Below, one piece after another: positions 51,872-60,486 of a stretch of DNA of 64,000 nt. A program made the position numbers and the translations under genes. The notes beneath the pieces are model-generated. The model worked only from the letters and a program-made list of their open reading frames with translations, made no database searches and was not told the origin of the DNA. Origin of the DNA: Amycolatopsis granulosa (GTDB lineage Bacteria > Actinomycetota > Actinomycetes > Mycobacteriales > Pseudonocardiaceae); NCBI RefSeq assembly GCF_011758745.1, contig NZ_JAANOV010000001.1, positions 2,108,001 through 2,172,000 of the forward strand, written 5' to 3'. How positions within the stretch are numbered: position 1 is the first letter of the stretch; each line of letters begins with the position of its first letter.

Positions 51872-52175
51872 CCCGTGCGCGGCCCCCCGGGTACGGCGCC
51901 GGCATCGAGCAACTCGGCGCAGCTGCGGTCGGAGGTGGCCGTAGACCGCTGAGGCCTCCCGGACCAAGGTCCCAGACCCTGATGTGGACGGCGTGAACAT
52001 CTCGCCCGCCGGTGCGGGCGAGACCGCGGCGGGCAGTACCCGACTCGTTGCGCTCCCGTACCCGGCGGCTTGACCTGCGCGCCCTGACGATCTTCGTGTC
52101 ACCACCCCGCCAGCGCCCGGGCCTAGATTGATCGCTGTTTGTAGTAGGTCGCAACAAAAACCCCGGAGGGTGTGG
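51872..52175. other. Intergenic region before secreted hydrolase
   Basis: About 300 bases with no gene I can support. The last 60 bases are AT-richer and should contain the promoter of the secreted hydrolase; GGAGGG just before 52176 is its ribosome site. Confidence 0.5.
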
Positions 52176-54524
52176 ATGCGCAAGCATTGGAGACCGGCGA
52201 TCACCGGCGCGGTACTGGCCCTGGGACTGGCTTTGCTGCCGACGCCGTCCGCGTCGGCGGCTTCGCCCGATGGTTCCTGGTCGGTCACGCCGGTGGACGG
52301 CGGTTACCGGATCACGCTGACGCTCGGCAAGCGGCTCCCGGCGCGTGACGCGTCGCCGGAACTCGCGGTCGACGGCCGGTCGCTCGGTGAGGCACAGGAG
52401 TCACGGGACGGCCGGACGCTCACCCTGGTGACGCCCGATCCCGCCGCGGCGCACCCGTCGTCGGTACGGGTGGCGTGGCAGGGCGTGGTGCCCGGCACGA
52501 CCACCCGCAACGCCACCACCGCGACCGACGTGCCCGCCGGGACGCCGATCACGTCCGCACCCGAGGCCGCGGGACGCTACGGCGTCACCCGCGCCGACTA
52601 CGACTTCGGTGACACCGCGCTCCAGCTGTCCGGGTTGACCGGCGTACCGGTCGAGGAGCGGGCAGCGGCGTGGGTGCCGGTCGGCGCGTCCGGCAAGCGG
52701 CCGGTGGTGGTGTTCCTGCACGGCCGCGAGGACGCCTGCTACGACCCGGGTTCCGGCGCGCTCGACAACGCGAACTGGCCCTGCGTCAACGGCCTCAAGC
52801 CGATGCCCAGCTACCTCGGCTACGCCCGGTCGGCCGAAACGCTGGCCAGCCAGGGTTACGTGGTCGTGTCGATCAGCGCGAACGCGATCGGGGCCTTCGA
52901 CCAGAGCACGGCCTCGCCCGACCGCGGTGGCCTGGCCCGCGGCCAGCTGGTGATGGCACACCTCGACCTGCTCGCCAAGGCCGACGCCGGCACCGCTCCC
53001 GGAATGAGCCCCGTGTTCAAGGGCAAGCTGGATCTCGGCAACGTCGGCCTGATGGGCCACTCCCGCGGCGGCGACGGCGTGGTCCGCGCCGCACTGCTCA
53101 ACGCCGCCCGCCCCACCCCGTACGGGATCAGGGGCGTGCTCCCGATCGCGCCGATCAACCGGACCCGCCCCGCACTGCCCGACGTGCCGATGGCCGTGCT
53201 CCTGCCCTACTGCGACGGCGACGTCTCGAACCAGGAAGGCCAGCACTTCTTCGAGGACTCGCGGTACACGAGCGGCACGGACTCCGCACTGAAGTCGTCG
53301 CTGCTCATGATGGGCGCCAACCACAACTACTTCAACGACGTGTGGTCACAGGTGTACGGCGACGACTGGGACGTCTACGTCGACCGGGCCGACCCGGCCT
53401 GCGGCAGCACCGCGGCGGGCAGCACCCGGCTCACCCTGGACCAGCAGCGGGCGGCCGGCGTCGCGTACACCGCAGGCTTCTTCCGCATGACCCTCGGTAG
53501 GGAAACCGCTTTCCTGCCGATGTTCCAGTCCGGCTTCGGCAGCGCGGTCCAGGTCGGCGCGGCGACGGTCCTGCAGGCGACGCAGTCGCCCGCAGCGCAA
53601 CGGCTCGACGTCGCCCCGCTGCAGGCGGCAGCCGGGAACGTCACGTTCTCCGGCAAGGTGCTCGGCCAGTACTGCGCGAGCCTCGCCGGTGCCTCCCCGC
53701 AGAGCGGCCTGCCCTCGTGCAGCGACTCCACCGCCACCAGCCGCTTCCCGTCGTTCACCCCGGTGACGCACACCACGAACGTGCCCGCCACTCCGATGCT
53801 GCACCTGACCTGGGCCAACGGGGGCCAGATGACGGCCGCACTGCCGTCCGGCCGGTACGACGTCAGCGGCTACGGCGCACTGACCCTGCGGGCGGCGCCG
53901 GACGCGGGCAACACCGCCGCTGATCTGCGGCTCACCGTCGTGGACGGCTCCGGCAGGACGGAGTCCACCACCGTCTCGGCCCTGAGCGGCGCGCTCTCAC
54001 CGCTGCCGGCGGGGAACCAGGACCTGCTGCCGAAGACGTGGCTGCGCACCGTCCGCTGGCCGGTCGCCGCGATGACCAGGGTGGACACGACCGACATCCG
54101 GCAGGTCGCGATCACGACGGCGACCGCCACCGGCGGGGTGCTCCTGTCCGACCTCGCGTTCACCACGCCGTCCGTCGGCATCGGTGCGCCGACCAAGCTG
54201 CCGCAACTGTCCGTCAGCGACACGACGGCCAATGAGAACGCCGGCAACGCGACGGTCGCCGTGCGGCTGTCCAAGCCGAGCTGGCTGGCGGTGACCGTGC
54301 ACCTCCAGGCCAGGACCGGTGCCGGCACCCAGATCACCGCGGCGGCGCAGAAGGTCACGATTCCCGCCGGGCAGACCACCGCCACGGCGACCATCCCGAT
54401 CCAGGACAACTCGGCGGTGGACGCCAGTGCCGACACCCCGTACGAGGTCGTACTCGGCTACCCCACCAACGCCGTAACCGGCAAGAACACCGCCTACGTC
54501 ACCATCCACGACGACGAGGCATGA
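52176..54524 (+). CDS. Secreted alpha/beta hydrolase with Calx-beta-like C-terminus
   Basis: A 782-residue exported protein. A Sec signal (ITGAVLALGLALL, cleavage after SASA near residue 29) leads into an N-terminal beta domain. An alpha/beta hydrolase core follows with VVFLHGREDACYDPG and the nucleophile elbow GLMGHSRGGDGV, and a late MMGANHNYFNDVW histidine region. The last 110 residues (LSVSDTTANENAGNATVAVRLS to TIHDDEA) look like a Calx-beta domain. Probable role: extracellular esterase, lipase-like or cutinase-like enzyme with a binding or spacer module. A perfect hairpin follows the gene. Confidence 0.8.
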   Translation: MRKHWRPAITGAVLALGLALLPTPSASAASPDGSWSVTPVDGGYRITLTLGKRLPARDASPELAVDGRSLGEAQESRDGRTLTLVTPDPAAAHPSSVRVAWQGVVPGTTTRNATTATDVPAGTPITSAPEAAGRYGVTRADYDFGDTALQLSGLTGVPVEERAAAWVPVGASGKRPVVVFLHGREDACYDPGSGALDNANWPCVNGLKPMPSYLGYARSAETLASQGYVVVSISANAIGAFDQSTASPDRGGLARGQLVMAHLDLLAKADAGTAPGMSPVFKGKLDLGNVGLMGHSRGGDGVVRAALLNAARPTPYGIRGVLPIAPINRTRPALPDVPMAVLLPYCDGDVSNQEGQHFFEDSRYTSGTDSALKSSLLMMGANHNYFNDVWSQVYGDDWDVYVDRADPACGSTAAGSTRLTLDQQRAAGVAYTAGFFRMTLGRETAFLPMFQSGFGSAVQVGAATVLQATQSPAAQRLDVAPLQAAAGNVTFSGKVLGQYCASLAGASPQSGLPSCSDSTATSRFPSFTPVTHTTNVPATPMLHLTWANGGQMTAALPSGRYDVSGYGALTLRAAPDAGNTAADLRLTVVDGSGRTESTTVSALSGALSPLPAGNQDLLPKTWLRTVRWPVAAMTRVDTTDIRQVAITTATATGGVLLSDLAFTTPSVGIGAPTKLPQLSVSDTTANENAGNATVAVRLSKPSWLAVTVHLQARTGAGTQITAAAQKVTIPAGQTTATATIPIQDNSAVDASADTPYEVVLGYPTNAVTGKNTAYVTIHDDEA

Positions 54525-54532
54525 TCCCGGCG

Positions 54533-54566
54533 CCGGGGGTTTCACTCGCTCGAGCGAAACCCCCGG
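54533..54566 (+). terminator. Hairpin terminator of the secreted hydrolase gene
   Basis: Perfect 11-bp arms CCGGGGGTTTC and GAAACCCCCGG, starting nine bases after the stop, with an inner self-complementary GCTCGAGC. There is no T-run. Confidence 0.75.
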
Positions 54567-54839
54567 CACTGCCGGCCCGCTGGGTTCTGTTTCCTTCGAT
54601 GGCGGCGCCGCTTGCGTGGGCCGTCAACCGGCACCGCCGCGGGTTCGAACCGGCGCCGCCGCAAGAAACGCGACCGTTGCCGCCGGTGTCACGGCGTGGT
54701 GCCATGGCGGGGCTTCACGGCTCACGTTGATGTCTTCGCAGCTCATAGCTGCGCCACGACCTCAGTTATGGCACGGGTCGATGCCGCACGAATCCCCGTG
54801 GCACGCCGGAGAAACGAAAAAGCCGGGGCGCCTCACGCT
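54567..54839. other. Intergenic region with GC-rich dyad, no gene seen
   Basis: It holds a long-range inverted repeat (GGCGGCGCCG near 54600 and CGGCGCCGCC near 54657) enclosing GGGTTCGAACC, which looks like a T-loop but does not fold as a tRNA. An A-rich stretch near 54815 would give a T-run on the minus strand and may end the two-component operon. Confidence 0.4.
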
Positions 54840-55496
54840 TCACACGGTCGGCGACGCGCGCTCCAGGAATCGCAGCACGGCCAGGACTCGCCGGTGATCG
54901 CCCTCCGAGGTGGGCAGATCGAGCTTGGTGAAGATGCTGTTGATGTGCTTGGCCACGGCGCTCTCGCTGACCACGAGTTTCTCCGCGATCCCGGCGTTGG
55001 ACCGCCCCTCGGCCATCAGCCCGAGCACCTCCCGCTCCCGCCCGGTGAGCCGGTCCAGCGGGGTGTTCTGCCGCCGCACCAGCAGCTGCGCCACCACCTC
55101 GGGGTCCAGCGCGGTGCCGCCCGCGGCCACCCGGCGCAGCGACTCCAGGAAGACGTTCACGTCCGCGACCCGGTCCTTGAGCAGGTAGCCGACGCCGGTG
55201 GTGCTCGTGGAGAGCAGGTCGGCGGCGTAGCGCTCCTCGACGTACTGGGACAGCACCATGATCGCCACCTCGGGCCACTGCCGCCGCACCACCAGGGCGG
55301 CGCGGATCCCCTCGTCGGTGAAGGTCGGCGGCATCCGCACGTCCGCGATCACCAGTTCCGGGCGGTGCCGCTCCACCGCGGCCAGCAACCCGGCGGCGTC
55401 GTCCACCGCGGCGGCCACCTCGAAACCGGTGGTCTCCAGCAGCTTGGTCAGCCCGGCGCGCAGCAGCACCGAGTCCTCGGCGATCACAGTTCGCAC
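54840..55496 (-). CDS. NarL/LuxR-type response regulator
   Basis: A 218-residue response regulator: receiver domain with VIAEDSVLLRAGL (acidic pocket), phospho-acceptor Asp in LVIADVRMPP and Lys in YLLKDRV, then a LuxR-type helix-turn-helix (LTGREREVLGLMAEGRSNAGIAEKL). Its start overlaps the kinase stop by 13 bases, so the two are a coupled pair. Targets unknown; the divergent four-helix protein at 56954 is a candidate. Confidence 0.93.
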   Translation of the reverse strand: MRTVIAEDSVLLRAGLTKLLETTGFEVAAAVDDAAGLLAAVERHRPELVIADVRMPPTFTDEGIRAALVVRRQWPEVAIMVLSQYVEERYAADLLSTSTTGVGYLLKDRVADVNVFLESLRRVAAGGTALDPEVVAQLLVRRQNTPLDRLTGREREVLGLMAEGRSNAGIAEKLVVSESAVAKHINSIFTKLDLPTSEGDHRRVLAVLRFLERASPTV

Positions 55497-56767
55497 GGAA
55501 GCTCCACCATCACCGTGGTCGGCCCGCCGACCGGGCTGACTATCTCGAGCCTGCCATCCACCGAGGCCGCGCGCTGCGCCAGGCCGGTCAGCCCGGAGCC
55601 GCGGGCGGCGTCAGCGCCGCCGATCCCGTCGTCCGCGACGGACAGCCGCAGCAGGGCGCCGTCCAGCCACACGTCCACCCGGGCTGCGGACGCCTGGGCG
55701 TGCTTGGCCACGTTGGCCAGGGCCTCCGAGACCATGAAGTACGCCACCGCCTCGACCGTCGGCGGAACCCGCCGGGGCACGTCCACCGCCAACCGCACCG
55801 GCACCGGGGAGCGGGCCGCGATGCCGGAGAGCGCCGCGTCCAGGCCGCGGTCCTCAAGGACCACCGGGTGCAGGCCGCGGACGAGGTTGCGCAGCTCGCC
55901 CAGGGCCTCCTTGGCCTCCTCGTGTGCCTCGGCCAGCGCGGTCCGGGCGTCCTCGGGCAGGTCCTTCAGGGTCGCCCGGGCCAGGCCCAGGTTCATCGCC
56001 AGGGACACCAGCCGCTGCTGGGCGCCGTCGTGCAGGTCGCGCTCAATCCGGCGGCGCTCGGCGTCGGCGGCGTCCACCACCGCGGCCCGGCTCTCGGTCA
56101 GGTCGGTCAGCCGGCGGGCCAGCCGCTCCGCCCGGCTGGGGCCGAGCAGGTCGGTGGCGAACTTCAGATCCCAGCGCACCGAGGCCATGACCAGCCAGGG
56201 CGCGAGGTAGACCACTACCAGGCACGCGAGCGCCCTCCACAGCGCCAGGGACGTCGCCATGGACAACCACTTCCAGTCCGGCCCGAGGACGATCGCCATG
56301 CCCAGCCAGCCGAAGCAGATGAGCCCGGCGACCCACATGGTGCCCGCGATCACGCCGACCAGGTTGGCCGCCGGTCCCGCGATCAGGTGGTAGCAGGCCT
56401 GCCGCCAGGTGCGCGGGTGGCGCAGCCGCACGCGCATCCGCTGGAGGAACGGCGCGTCCGCGGACGCCGCGTCCCGGGTCGTGTGCGGGGCCCGGGGGAT
56501 CTGGGCGCCCCGGATCTCGTAGTACACGTACCGCCGCAGCGTCGTGAGCTGCGGGCCCAGCAGCACCGCCGCCAGCACCGGGAGGAAGGCGCAGGCGAGG
56601 ATCGACGGCAGGTGGGTGGGGGCGAAGACCGCCCACGGCAGCCCGATCAGACCCAGCGGGAGCAGGCTCAGCGCCGAGGAGAGGATCACGAACCACAGGT
56701 CGCGCCACGCTCGCCCGCGCCAGGGCGCCAGCAGGAAGCGGCCGATCGGCGCCAGGACGGTGTTCAT
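55484..56767 (-). CDS. NarL-family sensor histidine kinase
   Basis: A 427-residue membrane kinase. An N-terminal region with two pairs of helices is followed by HisKA_3 (ERDLHDGAQQRLVSLAM, phospho-His) near residue 240 and a HATPase domain with EALANVAKHAQAS and DDGIGG. The N-terminal sensor block resembles a PspC/DUF1707-free membrane sensor common in actinobacteria. It phosphorylates the downstream response regulator. The signal is probably membrane- or envelope-related. Confidence 0.92.
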   Translation of the reverse strand: MNTVLAPIGRFLLAPWRGRAWRDLWFVILSSALSLLPLGLIGLPWAVFAPTHLPSILACAFLPVLAAVLLGPQLTTLRRYVYYEIRGAQIPRAPHTTRDAASADAPFLQRMRVRLRHPRTWRQACYHLIAGPAANLVGVIAGTMWVAGLICFGWLGMAIVLGPDWKWLSMATSLALWRALACLVVVYLAPWLVMASVRWDLKFATDLLGPSRAERLARRLTDLTESRAAVVDAADAERRRIERDLHDGAQQRLVSLAMNLGLARATLKDLPEDARTALAEAHEEAKEALGELRNLVRGLHPVVLEDRGLDAALSGIAARSPVPVRLAVDVPRRVPPTVEAVAYFMVSEALANVAKHAQASAARVDVWLDGALLRLSVADDGIGGADAARGSGLTGLAQRAASVDGRLEIVSPVGGPTTVMVELPCEL

Positions 56768-56953
56768 GGCCCCGACGGTATTCGATCACGTGAGCGGCGC
56801 TCCATGGCGCTGGCGCCCGCTTCGGCCTGTACCTGGCACCACCCCCGGAACGGAACTCCACGCTACTGATCCGCCGGGCCGCGGCGGCCAGAGTGGTGAT
56901 CATGCCCGGCGCACCACCAGACGCCGACGCCGGGCGGGGAGGGGACAACCGCC

Positions 56954-57448
56954 ATGCTCGCCGCCACGGACCGCCTCGACCGCGACCCCGTCCTCAGCCG
57001 GATCGGGTCCGAGCCCCGGCCGGGGCGCGGGCGGCCGGGCGCCCGCGCCGACCGCCCCGGTGGACGCCGGCCGAGCGCGCTCGGTGCCGCCTTCGTGGTG
57101 GCCGGGCTCGCGATGATCCCGTGGGTGTTCTACCTCTCGGTCACCCTGCCGGCCAGCGCGCGGGACGCGCACTGGTCGCTCACCTGGGTCGGCCTGGACA
57201 GCTGCGAGGCGCTGGCGTTGTTCGCCACCGGCCGGTTCCTGCTGCGACGGGACAACCGGTGCGTGCTGACCGCGGTCGGCACCGCGGTGCTGCTGCTCGT
57301 GGACGCCTGGTTCGACGTCACCTCGGCGGCGCCCGCCGCGGACCTGGCCACTGCGATCGTCATGGCGGTCTTCGCCGAGATCCCGATCGCGCTGGTCTGC
57401 GCCGTGCTCGCCGCGCGCGTCCTGCGCACCCCGTTCCCGCGGGGCTGA
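56954..57448 (+). CDS. Four-helix membrane protein
   Basis: A 164-residue protein: a charged, Pro/Arg/Gly-rich N-terminus of about 45 residues and four hydrophobic helices (first LGAAFVVAGLAMIPWVFYLS). It resembles unannotated actinobacterial membrane proteins. It is divergent from the kinase gene and could be a target or accessory of that system. No catalytic motif is seen. Confidence 0.65.
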   Translation: MLAATDRLDRDPVLSRIGSEPRPGRGRPGARADRPGGRRPSALGAAFVVAGLAMIPWVFYLSVTLPASARDAHWSLTWVGLDSCEALALFATGRFLLRRDNRCVLTAVGTAVLLLVDAWFDVTSAAPAADLATAIVMAVFAEIPIALVCAVLAARVLRTPFPRG

Positions 57449-57509
57449 CCGGCCGCCGCGTATCCGTTCCGTCCGCGCCCTGTCGCGCGTCACCGAGAAG
57501 ACAAGACCG

Positions 57510-57722
57510 ATGCCGCTCCTCAGCCGTCCCTCGCGCAAGACCGTCCTCGCCGCCACCACCGGAGCCGCCGCCGTCACTGCGGGTGCGTGGTGGTCCAACG
57601 ACCGCGCACCGTATCCGTATTCACAGCGTCGGCTGTTGGATCTGGAGCTGCCCTTCCTGGGGCTGTCCGATCTGGACGTGGTGCTCCGTCCGAGGACGGG
57701 TGAACTGATGCTGGAACTCGGG
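57510..57722 (+). pseudogene. Truncated class I SAM methyltransferase start
   Basis: About 70 codons encode the start of a methyltransferase: a hydrophobic segment, then YPYSQRRLLDLELPFLGL and LRPRTGELMLELG, which should run on into the SAM loop GPGTG. The frame instead enters sequence that is antisense to a restriction-enzyme fragment, so the gene is cut off at about 57722. Confidence 0.7.
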
Positions 57723-57950
57723 TGGCGGGTAGTTTCGGAACTCCGCCAGCGTCTGATCACCGAGGTTGTCGCGGTCTATTGAACCCGCCGAACTTCAGCA
57801 GCCGGTAGGACCCGGTGACCGCCGTGTAGGTCTTGCCGGCACCGGTGGCCATCTGCACCAGTGAGCGGTCGAACCGCCGCTCGACCAGCGACTTCTCGAT
57901 CCCGCGGATCGCGGCGACCTGGGCGTTACACGTCGGGCGCTCGTCCAGCC
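57723..57950 (-). pseudogene. Fragment of type I restriction subunit HsdR
   Basis: Read on the minus strand this gives AQVAAIRGIEKSLVERRFDR, then the helicase motif I QMATGAGKTYTAVT, then SYRLLKFGGF and, after a small deletion and frame change, DRDNLGDQTLAEFRNY. This is the start of the helicase domain of HsdR. Both ends are missing and no hsdM or hsdS lies in the window. It joins the methyltransferase fragment directly. Confidence 0.78.
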
Positions 57951-58141
57951 GCAGTCAGCGAAGCCCAGTGTGCAGCGATGCCGGCTGTGTTCCGCACCTC
58001 CGCCGAGCACGAGCCGGCGTTCTTCCGCGCACCAACTGAAGCGAGCAGCTCGTGAACTACCGTGAGCGGCACAACGCGTCGTCCGGGAAATGGCCGATCA
58101 CAATGGGTTGCGCGACGGGGCCGGTCGGCGATGCTGGCCGG

Positions 58142-58552
58142 GTGAGCGAAGCGATCTCCTACGCCTGGCGGGACCCCATCACCGACGACGAGATGGTCGA
58201 TCTCGTCCGATCGCACGGCGGCAACGCCGTGGCCGGCTGGTGGAGCCGGATCCAGCAGCACAGCCTGGGCTGGGTGGGCGCCCGTGACGGCGAAGGGCTC
58301 CTGGTCGGCTTCGTGAACGTGGCCTGGGACGGTGGCGACCACGCGTTCCTGATCGACACGAAGACCCGCGGCTCGCACCAGCACCGCGGGATCGGAACGG
58401 CGGTCGTCCGGCTGGCGGCGGCGCGGGCACGTGCGGCGGGCTGTGAGTGGCTGCACGTCGACTTCGAGCCGGAGCTGCGACGCTTCTACTTCGACGCCTG
58501 CGGCTTCCGCACCACTGATGCCGGGCTGATCCACCTGGCCGCAGGGCGCTGA
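58142..58552 (+). CDS. GNAT N-acetyltransferase
   Basis: A 136-residue GNAT protein. The acetyl-CoA loop is HQHRGIGTAVVRLAAARARAAG, preceded by the beta strand HAFLIDTKTRG and followed by FYFDACGFR, the usual end of the fold. GTG 58142 is used; an upstream ATG at 58103 is possible. The acceptor is unknown. It lies among gene fragments, so it may be part of the old integrated element. Confidence 0.75.
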   Translation: MSEAISYAWRDPITDDEMVDLVRSHGGNAVAGWWSRIQQHSLGWVGARDGEGLLVGFVNVAWDGGDHAFLIDTKTRGSHQHRGIGTAVVRLAAARARAAGCEWLHVDFEPELRRFYFDACGFRTTDAGLIHLAAGR

Positions 58553-58699
58553 CCGGGCGGTACCCACCCGGTAGTAGCGAGTTGAATGCCGTTGCTTCCC
58601 TGGCCGGCGGCGCCCGCGGCGGTCGCGGGGGTCGAAGTCGCGGGTGGCCTCGGCGTAGGCGGGCGGGGGCGCACAGCCTTCCTCATCGGGCCTGGAGCG

Positions 58700-58856
58700 C
58701 GCACAACGAAGCCGTTCCTCGACACCCGCCTCATGACGTTGCTCGATCGTTCGGGTCACGTGTGAATACGTTTCCCGTACCTTGTCGGGCAGGACGTGGC
58801 CCATGCGCATCGCCTGGGCAATCTCGGGCACGGCGTCGTCAATCATCGTGGCGCGC
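58700..58856 (-). pseudogene. C-terminal fragment of a tyrosine recombinase (integrase)
   Basis: The minus strand reads TMIDDAVPEIAQAMRMGHVL then PDKVRETYSHVTRTIEQ. This is the end of a phage/ICE-type integrase: the conserved His in MGHVLPDK and the tyrosine in ETYSHVT. The rest of the gene is missing; the cut coincides with the T-run of the tRNA terminator. Beyond the fragment the frame continues without family similarity. Confidence 0.75.
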
Positions 58857-58901
58857 CAAAAAAGATCGCCTGACCTGCTGAGGTGAGCAGGTCAGGCGAT
58901 C
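58857..58901 (-). terminator. Rho-independent terminator of the tRNA gene
   Basis: Perfect 17-bp arms (AGATCGCCTGACCTGCT and complement) with a 6-base loop, followed on the minus strand by a run of six T residues. It lies 9 bases after the tRNA 3' end. Confidence 0.9.
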
Positions 58902-58910
58902 TGGAAAACT

Positions 58911-58983
58911 GTGGAGCTAAGGGGACTCGAACCCCTGACCCCCACACTGCCAGTGTGGTGCGCTACCAGCTGCGCCATAGCCC
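58911..58983 (-). tRNA. tRNA-Ala (anticodon GGC)
   Basis: A 73-base cloverleaf on the minus strand. Acceptor stem GGGGCTA pairs with TAGCTCC and includes the G3-U70 pair that marks alanine tRNAs. D stem GCGC, anticodon stem CCACA with loop CTGGCAG (anticodon GGC), T arm AGGGG-TTCGAGT-CCCCT. The CCA end is not encoded. A remnant integrase beside its 3' end suggests it served as an attachment site. Confidence 0.95.
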
Positions 58984-59088
58984 CGGAGCGAAGGTGAACT
59001 CCGCATCTCGTCTGCGACTACTGTACATGACCCCACTGTGGCCGTTGCGCGGGGGGTCGGTGTGACGGCCGGCCCCCCGCGGCGCGCG

Positions 59089-59865
59089 TCAGCCGGCCTG
59101 GTTGATCAGGTTCGTCAGCCAGTCGTTCTGGGTCCAGTTGACGACCGTGCCGTTGTGCATGACCGTCGGCGTGCCCTGGAAGGCCGGGTTCTTGGAGACC
59201 TCGGTGAGGGCGTCCTGGAGCTGCTGGTTGTACGTGCCGGCGTTCACGCACCCGGCGAACCCGGGCGCGGTGACGCCCAGGTCCTGGCCGAGTTTGATCA
59301 GCTGCGCGTTGTCGTAGCCGCGCTTGCCCTCGGCGGGCTGGGAAGCGAACAGGCTGTCGTGGTACGGGGTGAACTTGCCCTGGTCGGCGGCGCACAGGGC
59401 GGCGTTGGCGGACGCCAGCGAGTAGCCCGGCGGGTCCGACCGGTTGTTCAGCAGCGGGATCATGTGGTAGGTGACCTGCACGTTCCCCGCCTGGATCTGG
59501 TCCTCGATCTGCTTGCCGTACTGCTGCTGCAACTGCGCGCAGTAGGGGCACAGGAAGTCGGCCCAGATGTCGAGCTTCACCTTGGCCTCGGCCTTGCCCG
59601 AGACGACCGTGGCACCCTGACGTTCCGCCGGGGTGTCCAGCGCGGCCGACGCCGTCTGCGGCGCGATGGTCGTGCCCTCGGTCGCGTTCTTCGACTTGTT
59701 GGTCCAGATCACGCCGCCGATCACCACGGCGGCGAGCACCACCACGGCCACCACCGACACGATCGTCTTCCGGCTGGGGCCACCACCGCGGGCCTGGGTC
59801 ACCGCCCTGGCCGCCGGGGACTGCTGCTGGCGGCGCTTGCGCGCGGACCGTTCCGCTCCACCCAC
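59089..59865 (-). CDS. Membrane-anchored DsbA-like thiol oxidoreductase
   Basis: A 258-residue protein with a basic cytosolic N-terminus, one membrane helix at about residues 34-54, and an extracellular thioredoxin-fold domain with CPYC at residues 106-109 and the cis-Pro in QGTPTVMHNG. This is the thioredoxin_4/DsbA layout of actinobacterial Dsb proteins, which oxidise exported proteins. The following gene encodes a MauE-like protein that may recycle it; the gap is five bases. Confidence 0.88.
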   Translation of the reverse strand: MGGAERSARKRRQQQSPAARAVTQARGGGPSRKTIVSVVAVVVLAAVVIGGVIWTNKSKNATEGTTIAPQTASAALDTPAERQGATVVSGKAEAKVKLDIWADFLCPYCAQLQQQYGKQIEDQIQAGNVQVTYHMIPLLNNRSDPPGYSLASANAALCAADQGKFTPYHDSLFASQPAEGKRGYDNAQLIKLGQDLGVTAPGFAGCVNAGTYNQQLQDALTEVSKNPAFQGTPTVMHNGTVVNWTQNDWLTNLINQAG

Positions 59866-59870
59866 GTTCT

Positions 59871-60377
59871 TCAGATCCTCTCTTTCTCCGTCTCGGCCCG
59901 CGGCGCCCCGCCGCGCAGCCAGCGATCCAGTGCGATCCGGGTGGCCGGGCGCACGATCAGCCAGCAGGCCAGGACCAGGAAGCCCACGTCACGCGCGATC
60001 TCCTCGGGGTACCGGGTGTGGCCCGCCTCGACCTGACCGCCACCGCCGAAGCAGCCGCAGTCGATGGTCAGCCCCCGCGCCCAGGACTGCGCGACCCCGG
60101 CGATGAACACCAGGAGCAGCAGGGCCGAGACGACGCTCACCCAGCGGGTGAGCAGCCCGAGCAGCAAGAAGGCGCCCAGGGCCAGCTCCAGCAGCGGCAA
60201 CCCCGTCGCGACCGGGTGCAGCAACGCGTCGGGCAGCACCTCGTACGCCTTGACCGCCAGGTACGTCTGGCCGGAGTCGCTGATCTTGGCAACCCCGGAG
60301 ACGAGCCACACGGCGGCCAGACCGAGTCGCACGAGCGTGCCGACGATGTCGAGCACGGAAGGGGACGGGCGGGACAC
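59871..60377 (-). CDS. MauE/DoxX-like membrane protein
   Basis: A 168-residue, four-helix protein with the motif DCGCFGG (cysteines 107 and 109) after helix 3, as in MauE-type proteins. Such proteins are thought to handle disulfide exchange in the membrane, similar in role to VKOR or DsbB. It precedes the DsbA-like gene on one transcript, which supports an oxidative folding pair. It is not linked to methylamine genes here. Confidence 0.85.
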   Translation of the reverse strand: MSRPSPSVLDIVGTLVRLGLAAVWLVSGVAKISDSGQTYLAVKAYEVLPDALLHPVATGLPLLELALGAFLLLGLLTRWVSVVSALLLLVFIAGVAQSWARGLTIDCGCFGGGGQVEAGHTRYPEEIARDVGFLVLACWLIVRPATRIALDRWLRGGAPRAETEKERI

Positions 60378-60486
60378 GGGCCCAGGCTAGCGGCCCGCCC
60401 TGAGAAACCTGTGAGTTCCGGCCGTGCCCGGCCAATGCCATACGTCCGGGTGACCGGCGCCGCGGTCGTCTACCGTGACTCCCGCC

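Noticed and set aside
54600-54663. Possible tRNA gene: acceptor-like GGCGGCG/CGCCGCC ends and a GGGTTCGAACC T-loop-like segment
   Set aside because: The interval is only about 60 bases, the T stem does not pair, and no anticodon arm can be drawn. It is a GC-rich dyad.
57723-57782. C-terminal end of the 57510 frame as part of a real 90-residue protein
   Set aside because: These codons are antisense to the HsdR-derived sequence, so the frame is a chimera of two fragments.
58052-58141. Longer N-terminus for the GNAT protein at 58142
   Set aside because: The added residues do not extend the fold, and the GTG at 58142 fits the usual GNAT length; kept only as an alternative.
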